Source: DATJQA01 sp038057515 (GTDB taxonomy: Bacteria; Patescibacteriota; Minisyncoccia; UBA6257; 2-01-FULL-56-20). Taken from it: a DNA stretch of 8,106 bases. Of this stretch, positions 1 through 5,667 are shown in pieces (the first letter of the stretch is position 1; each line of letters starts with the position of its first letter). The stretch covers positions 1 through 8,106 of the forward strand of contig JBBUDB010000009.1 of assembly GCA_038057515.1 (NCBI GenBank). The letters run 5' to 3'. A program made the position numbers and the translations under genes. The notes below the pieces were generated by a model, which saw only the letters and a list, made by a program, of their open reading frames with translations, made no database searches and was not told where the DNA came from.

Positions 1-46
1 CGTACACGCGAAATAAAGGATTTGGAACCGCTAAATTGTCAGTAAT

Positions 47-80
47 CTTCGAGCTTAATCAGCAATTTTCCGGCTCGAAG
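47..80. repeat. 8-bp perfect inverted repeat downstream of tRNA-Ala(GGC)
   Basis: CTTCGAGC at 47-54 is repeated inverted at 73-80 with an 18-nt loop. On the minus strand it lies just past the 3' end of tRNA-Ala(GGC), so it could be a 3' processing or termination hairpin. No T-run follows it on that strand, so I do not call it an intrinsic terminator. Confidence 0.4.
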
Positions 81-90
81 TATCATACAG

Positions 91-163
91 TGGACCGGAC
101 GGGATTCGAACCCGTTGCCTCTACTATGCCATAGTAGCGCTCTACCAATTGAGCTACCGGCCC
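91..163 (-). tRNA. tRNA-Ala(GGC)
   Basis: Read on the minus strand, all four arms fold. The acceptor is GGGCCGG against CCGGTCC, the D-stem is GCTC/GAGC, the anticodon stem is CTACT/AGTAG with loop ATGGCAT (anticodon GGC, complement of 128-130), and the T-arm has the normal loop TTCGAAT. The G3:U70 wobble pair, the main alanine identity element, is present. The discriminator is A and CCA is not encoded. Its first ten bases overlap the 3' end of the HTH/LAGLIDADG-like gene on the same strand, so the two are probably co-transcribed. Confidence 0.97.
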
Positions 164-834
164 CTTAAGATTACCCGTGCTATTGCTTCCAGTTCTAGCT
201 GTACATCCGTACCGCCACAAGAGACTACGCACACTCCCTTGTAGTCAATTCGCTTCGTTTCTCTGCCAATGGTCCTAGGATCCGGTTTGGTTTTATAGAA
301 ACTAGCCAGCGGTATACATGTTATCTTAGACCAAAACTTTTGCAAATCGTTGATATCCTGATCTGCTCGGTAGCTAATGCGGCACCGTAAGCGCTCGCGC
401 GTGATTCCATAGCACTGCCCGATAAGGTTGATATAGAGAAGGATGATATCGGGATCAGAGCTGCCGAGCATCAGCCCGCGATGCGATCGCCACTTAGAAC
501 CCTCACCCAAGTAGAGCATTGAAAGGGCGATCTTCGCGGTATCCATATTTTTTATGGTTCGGCCAAGATGCCGGACTCGCTCGCGAATTGAATGGAGATA
601 CGCCGTTCTCTGTTGCGCCCTCGCGACGAGCGCCCGAGTTCTACCTCGCTTTGAGCCAGATATCATGGCCTTTTGGATAGATTGTCTTTCCGCCCGTGAT
701 AGGGGAATGTCACGACACCAGAGAGATAAGGTGCTTTTGCTAATATCTGCTCCAATCATTCTTTTGATTTCGCCATAGGTCTTTCCGGATTTACGCAGAA
801 GAACGACTTTCTGTTTGATATCGCTCGGGTGCAT
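154..834 (-). CDS. HTH plus LAGLIDADG-like DNA-binding protein, overlapping tRNA-Ala
   Basis: This 226-residue protein has no confident functional assignment. Residues about 8-45 look like a resolvase/homeodomain-type helix-turn-helix (LRKSGKTYGEIKRMI, then STLSLWCRDI). Residues about 70-95 are basic and helical. From about residue 100 the motif ALSMLYLGEGSK, then SSDPDIILLYINLI and FWSKITCIPLASFYK, resembles a single-domain LAGLIDADG-like fold of the kind seen in small HTH proteins of CPR genomes; this is recognition from memory. The acidic residue of YLGEG matches where LAGLIDADG enzymes carry a metal-binding acid, but activity is unproven. The ATG at 832-834 directly follows a promoter, suggesting a leaderless mRNA. 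The TAG stop (154-156) is tRNA bases 8-10. Base composition is more AT-rich than in the surface genes. It could be a homing-type nuclease or a regulator derived from one. Confidence 0.8.
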   Translation of the reverse strand: MHPSDIKQKVVLLRKSGKTYGEIKRMIGADISKSTLSLWCRDIPLSRAERQSIQKAMISGSKRGRTRALVARAQQRTAYLHSIRERVRHLGRTIKNMDTAKIALSMLYLGEGSKWRSHRGLMLGSSDPDIILLYINLIGQCYGITRERLRCRISYRADQDINDLQKFWSKITCIPLASFYKTKPDPRTIGRETKRIDYKGVCVVSCGGTDVQLELEAIARVILRGR

Positions 835-840
835 GGTATT

Positions 841-867
841 ATTGTACCACGATGATCTCCATGTGAA
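841..867 (-). promoter_or_regulatory. Promoter of the HTH/LAGLIDADG-like gene (leaderless arrangement)
   Basis: On the minus strand the -10 is TACAAT (complement of 841-846), with an upstream TG giving an extended -10. A -35-like TTCACA (complement of 862-867) lies 15 bp upstream. Only six bases separate the -10 from the ATG, so transcription should start at or beside the start codon. No Shine-Dalgarno sequence is possible in that case. Confidence 0.6.
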
Positions 868-933
868 AGCTTTTTCGTAGGCGCTTTTCTATGTCAGAAT
901 TTTTAGGTAAGGTGAGTTTGGTCTAGGAGAAAA

Positions 934-1005
934 GCCCCCGTCGTTCAATGGATAGGACGAAGGTTTCCTAAACCTTAAATCCAAGTTCGATTCTTGGCGG
1001 GGGCG
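934..1005 (+). tRNA. tRNA-Arg(CCT)
   Basis: The acceptor stem is GCCCCCG against CGGGGGC, the D-arm is GTTC/GGAC, and the anticodon stem AAGGT/ACCTT encloses loop TTCCTAA with anticodon CCT, reading AGG. The T-arm is CCAAG/CTTGG with loop TTCGATT. The discriminator is G and CCA is not encoded. It is divergent from the HTH/LAGLIDADG-like gene. I could not find a convincing promoter directly in front of it. Confidence 0.96.
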
Positions 1006-1108
1006 CCCATATTGAAATAACCGCCGCCGTTCTTCGTCTCCAGTTATGAGCGTGGCGGGGCCGTCTTTCCCCTTATTTTCCGGCCTTTCCCACCCTATCG
1101 GGTACCTA

Positions 1109-1137
1109 TTGACATATCCATTGGCCTATGATAAGAT
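1109..1137 (+). promoter_or_regulatory. Promoter of the Ig-repeat surface protein gene
   Basis: A perfect -35 TTGACA (1109-1114) is followed after 17 bp by -10 TAAGAT (1132-1137), with TG one base upstream of the -10 (extended -10). The transcript should start near 1144. That excludes an upstream GTG at 1138 as the start codon and favours the ATG at 1171, with a leader of about 27 nt. A GTG at 1147 remains possible as a nearly leaderless start. Confidence 0.85.
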
Positions 1138-1170
1138 GTGCCGATAGTGAAAACGGTTCGAAAAACATCA

Positions 1171-3570
1171 ATGAACTTCGCCAATTTTAAAGCAATCGCC
1201 TTTTTCGGCATCCTCGCGGTGGCCGCTTTTGCGTTCGTCGCGCCGGCCGAGGCCGCAACGCCGAGCTGTCTTTATGGGGCGGCTTACGGAGATGGCACGG
1301 GCTGGGTACAAAACGACTGCAGCGAGACATTCACGGTAGGGATTGCTTCCTATAAGAAGGTGGACAACACCATCGGCAACCAGGTGTTGTTTGATTCGAA
1401 AGTTGTTTCCATCGCCCCCGGCGCACGCATCGGGCGATCCACTCTTTCGGTCGGACTGCCTAGCTGCGCCGCGCAGATCGACGTCTTTAAGGGTTATCCT
1501 CTCGTGCCCCCGTTCTATAACGGCGACAACTTGATCGACGCGAAAGACGTTGCTGGAAGTTTTTGCACTCCTAATGTTCCGCCCCCGCCCCCGCCCCCTC
1601 CGCCATCGCCGAGGGTTATCGCCGATATCAAAGCCGATGGCCAGGATGGGCCCATCACTATTCCCCATGGGACGGCGGCTACTATTTCCTGGACTTCCCA
1701 GGGGGCGAGCTCCTGCGCGGTGACGCCGGGCAATCAATCCGGGCTCTCCGGCTCATTCTCGACTGGGACGTTGATCTTGGGCCGCGTCTATACCGTGAAC
1801 TGCACTGGCCCCGGTGGTCAGGCGAACGACGAAGTGCTTGTGAACGTCAATCGGATTGAACGCGTTATTGCCGACATCAAGGCCGACGGCCGGGACGGCC
1901 CGATCACCATTCCCTACGCGACCGCCGCGACCATCACCTGGACCTCGCAGAATGCAATTTCTTGCACTGTCTTTCCGGGTGGTTATACCGCCCCGAACAA
2001 CACGACCGGTCAGAGCACCGGGCCCCTGACCGGCACCGTTACTTACACCATCTCCTGCTCTAATCAAAACATCTCTAATTTCGACAGCGTGACGGTGAAT
2101 GTGCAGAATCAAAGCATTCCGCCCACGGTCACGATTTCCGCCAATCCGGCGACCATCAACCAGGGCCAGAGCTCGCTTCTCAATTGGCAGTCGCAGAATG
2201 CGAACCTCTGCTACGCTTCAGTCGGCTGGGGCGGCCCGAAGTCCCTCGCCGGTTTTGAATCCGTGTGGCCGACATCCACGACCATCTACACCATCACTTG
2301 CACGAACTCTACCAATCAACCGGCGACTTCGCAGACGATAGTGACGGTCATTCCGAACCAGACCCTGCAACCGACCCTCACCCTAACCGCCAATCCGACC
2401 TCGATCACTCAAGGCCAGAGCTCGCTTTTGAACTGGTACGGGACGAATGTTTCGACCTGCACCGCCTCCGGCGGCTGGAGCAACTACAAGAATATCTCGG
2501 GCAGTGAAACAGTTTATCCCTCGATCACGACGACCTACTATCTGAACTGCACCGGCTCGTACGGTCCGGTCTCGGCCCAGGCGACGGTCTTCGTGAACAC
2601 CCAACAGAATCTCCCAACCGTCACCTTAAACGCTAATCCGACTTACATCAATCAGGGGCAGTCCTCGTTGCTCTCGTGGTATTCCGCGAACGCGACGAAC
2701 TGCACCGCCTCCGGCGGCTGGAGCGGCTGGAAGAATATTTCCGGCAGCGAAACGGTTTATCCTCCGATCACGACGACCTACACGATCACCTGTTCGAACA
2801 ACTACGGCGTTGCCTACGATGTGAAAACAGTCGTTGTGAGCGGCTCGAACCTCGGCACGGGCAATGCGACGGTCACAAAACTGGTGCGTAACACCACGCT
2901 CAACCAGACGAACTTCTCGAACTCGGTTGACGCCCAGGGCCTCGACACTCTTGAGTTCGAGATCCGCGTGCGCAATAACGACTCGACGTCAATCTCTTCA
3001 ATGACCGTCCGCGACATCTTGCCGCAAGAACTCTTCTACATCTCCGGCTCGACGACGGTTGGCGGCCAGACAGCGGCCGACGGTATCACTCAAAGCGGCC
3101 TCACGCTTTACTCCCTGAACCCATTTGAAGAGCGCGTCATTCGCTTCCGGGCGGTGGTCTTCTACGGCACGGCCGCCGGGCGCACCATCACGAATCAGGC
3201 GACCGCCACCGGCCCCTCGGGCACCATCCAGAACGGCTTCGCGACGGTCAACATCCGTAACCGCGGCCAGGTCTTGGGTATCGGCGACATCGTGACCGGT
3301 CCGGAAAATCCGGTGCCGTGGGTGCTCGCCATCGGACTCTTGGGCTCGCTTGCCTTCCACTTCTTTATGGTGCGGCGGGGAAAGTTCGCGCCTGTTTCGC
3401 CATCGGCTGCCCCGATGCGCGTGGCCTTCGTATCCGTCTACGAATCGAAAGAATCCATCGCGGCTAAAGAAGCGAAGCCGCGCCACAACTCCGTTCTCAA
3501 AGAACTTGAGAACAAACTTCTTGAGATCCGCGCTCGTGAGGCCCGGCCAGATACAGAGAGTTTTTCCTAG
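1171..3570 (+). CDS. Secreted, membrane-anchored surface protein with five Ig-like repeats and a DUF11-like domain
   Basis: This 799-residue protein starts with a signal peptide (residues 1-29, ending PAEAA). A four-Cys N-terminal domain (about 30-135) and a polyproline linker (about 137-147) follow. Five Ig-like repeats start near residues 148, 231, 317, 400 and 481. Each has a conserved Trp (174, 257, 339, 422, 503) and a Cys pair (182/211, 265/296, 347/377, 430/460, 511/541). A DUF11-like domain spans about 566-695. A hydrophobic helix (716-734) ends in RRGK, and a charged 65-residue tail contains a likely helix (LKELENKLLEIRARE). The role is inferred to be structural or adhesive; no catalytic motif is seen. 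DIVTG (706-710), just before the helix, resembles a degenerate sorting motif. The start was chosen because it lies downstream of the predicted transcript start and opens the signal peptide. No Shine-Dalgarno sequence is visible. It is transcribed alone, between its own promoter and a hairpin. Confidence 0.9.
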   Translation: MNFANFKAIAFFGILAVAAFAFVAPAEAATPSCLYGAAYGDGTGWVQNDCSETFTVGIASYKKVDNTIGNQVLFDSKVVSIAPGARIGRSTLSVGLPSCAAQIDVFKGYPLVPPFYNGDNLIDAKDVAGSFCTPNVPPPPPPPPPSPRVIADIKADGQDGPITIPHGTAATISWTSQGASSCAVTPGNQSGLSGSFSTGTLILGRVYTVNCTGPGGQANDEVLVNVNRIERVIADIKADGRDGPITIPYATAATITWTSQNAISCTVFPGGYTAPNNTTGQSTGPLTGTVTYTISCSNQNISNFDSVTVNVQNQSIPPTVTISANPATINQGQSSLLNWQSQNANLCYASVGWGGPKSLAGFESVWPTSTTIYTITCTNSTNQPATSQTIVTVIPNQTLQPTLTLTANPTSITQGQSSLLNWYGTNVSTCTASGGWSNYKNISGSETVYPSITTTYYLNCTGSYGPVSAQATVFVNTQQNLPTVTLNANPTYINQGQSSLLSWYSANATNCTASGGWSGWKNISGSETVYPPITTTYTITCSNNYGVAYDVKTVVVSGSNLGTGNATVTKLVRNTTLNQTNFSNSVDAQGLDTLEFEIRVRNNDSTSISSMTVRDILPQELFYISGSTTVGGQTAADGITQSGLTLYSLNPFEERVIRFRAVVFYGTAAGRTITNQATATGPSGTIQNGFATVNIRNRGQVLGIGDIVTGPENPVPWVLAIGLLGSLAFHFFMVRRGKFAPVSPSAAPMRVAFVSVYESKESIAAKEAKPRHNSVLKELENKLLEIRAREARPDTESFS
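1612..2109 (+). repeat. Tandem intragenic repeat, Ig-like repeats 1 and 2 (83-codon period)
   Basis: The block beginning RVIADIKADG at 1612 is repeated at 1861, exactly 83 codons later. Over 51 aligned bases (1615-1665 against 1864-1914) I count about nine differences, and only one changes an amino acid (Gln to Arg). The duplication is therefore old enough to have drifted at silent sites, while the protein stretch was kept. Confidence 0.8.
2458..2781 (+). repeat. Tandem intragenic repeat, Ig-like repeats 4 and 5 (81-codon period)
   Basis: Positions 2458-2538 match 2701-2781 at about 71 of 81 bases by hand count, at a spacing of exactly 243 bp. The first 24 bases are identical. Most of the non-silent differences cluster in one short stretch, NY versus GW after the shared Gly-Gly-Trp-Ser. 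This looks like a fairly recent duplication or gene conversion between neighbouring repeats. Confidence 0.8.
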
Positions 3571-3597
3571 TCCGTCGGCTTCGCCTAAAAAGACGGA
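3571..3597 (+). other. Hairpin directly after the stop codon of the Ig-repeat gene
   Basis: TCCGTC (3571-3576) pairs with GACGGA (3592-3597). Inside it, GGC-TTC-GCC forms a second short stem, leaving an A-rich bulge. It begins at the base after the stop codon and immediately precedes the larger 16-bp hairpin, so both may belong to one compound 3' end. The function is inferred. Confidence 0.4.
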
Positions 3598-3603
3598 GCC
3601 CCC

Positions 3604-3645
3604 AGAGAAACCGGTCGCCTCGGGCGACCGGTTTCTCTAAGTTTT
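3604..3645 (+). terminator. Strong hairpin, probable transcription terminator of the Ig-repeat gene
   Basis: A perfect 16-bp inverted repeat (3604-3619 with 3623-3638) has a 3-nt loop in the strict pairing; with the innermost bases open the loop is larger. The downstream T-tract is weak: AAG and then four T's at 3642-3645. Termination is the simplest reading because a new promoter starts about 30 bp later. RNA stabilisation is an alternative. Confidence 0.65.
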
Positions 3646-3675
3646 CCGGGCCTTCCAGGGCGAAAAGTGGCCATA

Positions 3676-3704
3676 TTGACATTAGTTTTAATATGTTATA
3701 TAAT
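3676..3704 (+). promoter_or_regulatory. Consensus promoter of the CAP-sortase operon
   Basis: A perfect TTGACA (3676-3681) and a perfect TATAAT (3699-3704) are separated by 17 bp. The transcript should start near 3711, which excludes in-frame starts at or before 3703 and points to the ATG at 3754, with a leader of about 43 nt. Confidence 0.92.
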
Positions 3705-3753
3705 GGAAGATATAGGGCGGTGGCAGTATCGCGGTATACTGGAAACACTCCCG

Positions 3754-4839
3754 ATGAAACTCATGGAACGCATCAAAAACTTTTTCCTTCCGACCGAAAA
3801 TAACGAGCGCCTGCCCGGAGCGCTTTCGTCCGCCGCGGCGGCCTTCTATCTGGTGCTTGCGGTCGGTCTCATAATTTCGCCGGCGATCATTCGCGTTCGC
3901 GAGCTCGCTCTGCTTTCGGCGCCGGCATCGTTCGGTGCGGGAGACGTTATCGCGCTCATTAACCAGGCCCGCACCACCTCGGGACTCGCGACGCTTCTCG
4001 AGAACAACCGGCTCGATACCGCCGCGACGGAAAAAGTCGAGGATATGTTTTCGGGCCAGTACTTCGCGCACTTCGCGCCGAATGGCACTTCGCCTTGGGA
4101 TTTTTTCAAACGGGCCGAATACTCCTACGCGGCGGCGGGGGAGAATCTCGCTCTTGATTTCATTTCCGCCGATGAGGCCCATGCGGCTTTTATGAATTCG
4201 CCGACCCACCGCGCGAATATTTTGAACAAGAACTATGCCGAGGTCGGCGTGGCCGTGCGCCAGGGCGAATATCAGGGCCGGCCGGCCATCATGATCGCCC
4301 AATATTTCGGCAAGCCGAAAGCAGTTGCCGCCGCGCCGGTTGGAGCGGCGAAACCCGCCGCGGCTCCAAAACCGGCACCGGTCGTTCTTCCACCGGCGCC
4401 GAAGCCGGTTCCGAAGCCAGTTACTCCTCCGTCCGTTTCCGGCGCAACGGCTCCGAAACCCGCCCCGCCGTTGCCGACGGCTTTTGTTCGCCCGACGGGA
4501 ACGACGACCACGACCCTTGGCACGGAAACGCCCGCGCCGCGCGGCACATCACTCCTCTCGCGCTTCGCGCGGCAGATTCGGACGGCCGCATCTTCCGCCG
4601 TTGCCACTGGCCTCTCAAAGGCCCTGGTCGGGCAGGCCGCCGCCCTTCTCGCGATCATCTCGCTTTTTTTGCCGCTCGCGTTCCTTTTGATGCGCACGGG
4701 CGCGGTGCCGCACGAAGTATTCTTACGGACACTCTTTCTCGTCGTTGTGCTCGCCTCCGCCGCTTACTTTAGCGCCGACATCGTGGCGGCCGCCCGCATC
4801 ACGCCGGATGCCCCGATGACGATCGTCTTCAGCAGCTAA
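3754..4839 (+). CDS. Membrane-tethered CAP/SCP (YkwD-like) domain protein
   Basis: This 361-residue protein has a basic N-terminus and a membrane helix (about 24-46). The extracellular CAP domain (PF00188 type, about 62-187) shows the family hallmarks: YFAHFAP with His106, GENLA with Glu130, SPTHRANIL with His152, and a closing AQYFG. These His/Glu residues form the CAP cavity in known structures. A Pro/Ala-rich linker follows (about 188-255). Two further membrane helices lie near 293-314 and 325-345, so the C-terminus is predicted outside. Bacterial CAP proteins are secreted envelope proteins whose biochemical role is mostly unknown. The C-terminal membrane pair is unusual for the family. 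An ATG at 3763 is an alternative start. The protein has no cysteine. It is first in a probable operon with the sortase, with no terminator in the 36-nt gap. Confidence 0.92.
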   Translation: MKLMERIKNFFLPTENNERLPGALSSAAAAFYLVLAVGLIISPAIIRVRELALLSAPASFGAGDVIALINQARTTSGLATLLENNRLDTAATEKVEDMFSGQYFAHFAPNGTSPWDFFKRAEYSYAAAGENLALDFISADEAHAAFMNSPTHRANILNKNYAEVGVAVRQGEYQGRPAIMIAQYFGKPKAVAAAPVGAAKPAAAPKPAPVVLPPAPKPVPKPVTPPSVSGATAPKPAPPLPTAFVRPTGTTTTTLGTETPAPRGTSLLSRFARQIRTAASSAVATGLSKALVGQAAALLAIISLFLPLAFLLMRTGAVPHEVFLRTLFLVVVLASAAYFSADIVAAARITPDAPMTIVFSS

Positions 4840-4875
4840 TAAACCAGCCACTAGTTACCTAGCGATCTAACGCAG

Positions 4876-5538
4876 ATGACCCCGAAGCGCATCCGCGAGC
4901 TTAATCTTTTTCTCATCGCCTTTTTTGCGGTGAGCTTATTCGCGTACTTTCTTCTGAACGGCGGCGCCTACTGGCGCGAGCTTCGCTATTCGCTATTTTT
5001 AAGATCTCCCTTCGCGAATGCCGATCTTCGCGACGGAAACATTCTCGACGTTCGTACCGCGGGAGCGCCATCCGCCGCTTCAAGTTCCATTACCTCGGGC
5101 GGATTTCAACTCGCCATTCCGGGGATTGAAGTTACGGCGCCCATCGCCGTTCCCAAGGACGAAACGAAGCAGGGAATTCTCGCGAGCTTGGAAGAGGGCG
5201 TCGGCCTTTACCCCGGGTCGGTTGATCCGGGCACTCCCGGTCGGGTCATTCTCCTCGGCCACAGTTCGAAGGCGAGCTGGTATCGAGGCGAGTACGCCTA
5301 CATCTTCGCTCTTTTGCCGAAACTCGAAGTTTTCGACAAGATTTACATAACCGGCGGGGGCAAGAAATATACCTACCAAGTGTTCGCGAAGCAGATTTTA
5401 ACGCCGCAGGCGACGAATGAATTTTTCGCCACCACGCCGTCGGATTCAGAATTGAATCTCGTGACCTGCTATCCCATCGGCTCGGCCTCAAAGCGCACCA
5501 TCATCCAGGCGAAGCTTATCTCCGAGGAGAAGATCTAG
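4876..5538 (+). CDS. Sortase, class D/E-like cysteine transpeptidase
   Basis: This 220-residue protein has an N-terminal membrane helix (about 11-29) and a linker of about 50 residues, then a sortase domain (about 78-217) predicted outside the membrane. The catalytic residues are visible: His129 in LLGHSS, Cys198 in LNLVTCYPIG (the TLxTC-type motif), and Arg207 in ASKRTII. Cys198 is the only cysteine. Sortases cut a C-terminal sorting signal and link the protein to cell-wall peptidoglycan or to another subunit. Length and the TCYP signature fit class D or E better than A or B, but I cannot place it firmly. It follows the CAP gene by 36 nt with no separate promoter seen, so co-expression is likely. 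No Shine-Dalgarno sequence precedes the ATG. Its substrate is not certain from this window. Confidence 0.93.
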   Translation: MTPKRIRELNLFLIAFFAVSLFAYFLLNGGAYWRELRYSLFLRSPFANADLRDGNILDVRTAGAPSAASSSITSGGFQLAIPGIEVTAPIAVPKDETKQGILASLEEGVGLYPGSVDPGTPGRVILLGHSSKASWYRGEYAYIFALLPKLEVFDKIYITGGGKKYTYQVFAKQILTPQATNEFFATTPSDSELNLVTCYPIGSASKRTIIQAKLISEEKI

Positions 5539-5588
5539 GGTCCAAACACCTACCCGAATAACGACCCGGGAGTGGCGTGCCTGCCCGG

Positions 5589-5618
5589 TTGACGGATGGG
5601 CTTTAAATGGCGTATAAT
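5589..5618 (+). promoter_or_regulatory. Promoter of the FN3/BIG2 surface protein gene
   Basis: TTGACG (5589-5594) and a perfect TATAAT (5613-5618) are separated by 18 bp. The transcript should start near 5625, excluding the in-frame ATG at 5596 and favouring the ATG at 5668. The distance from the -10 to that ATG is 49 bp, the same as in the CAP gene. Confidence 0.88.
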
Positions 5619-5667
5619 ATGGCCGAATTTAGGGCTTTCGAGTTTCATTGTTCGGTTCGCCACTTTC

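Noticed and set aside
1057..1079. GGGG/CCCC stem followed by TTATTTT as a tRNA-Arg terminator
   Set aside because: Four base pairs with an 8-nt loop is too weak to support the call.
1138..1170. GTG start 11 codons upstream for the Ig-repeat protein
   Set aside because: The GTG directly abuts the -10 TAAGAT and would lie upstream of the transcript start near 1144.
1612..2793. Regular spaced repeats as a CRISPR array
   Set aside because: The repeats are in-frame protein repeats of 81-83 codons within one open gene, with no short identical repeats and no unique spacers.
2998..3486. 162-residue minus-strand open frame opposite the Ig-repeat gene
   Set aside because: It is antisense to a well-supported domain region. 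Its Arg/Gly-rich composition is typical of shadow frames in GC-rich DNA.
3667..3753. Upstream in-frame starts (3667 and 3703) for the CAP protein
   Set aside because: They lie upstream of or inside the consensus promoter 3676-3704, before the predicted transcript start.
3688..4302. 204-residue minus-strand open frame opposite the CAP gene
   Set aside because: It lies antisense to conserved CAP motifs, is Arg-rich, and has no promoter or recognisable domain.
5566..5588. CCGGG/CCCGG inverted repeat as a sortase terminator
   Set aside because: The stem is only five base pairs, the loop is long, and no T-run follows; it directly abuts the next -35.
5596..5667. Upstream ATG at 5596 for the FN3/BIG2 protein
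   Set aside because: It falls within the promoter spacer, and the extra residues would displace a clean signal peptide that begins at 5668.
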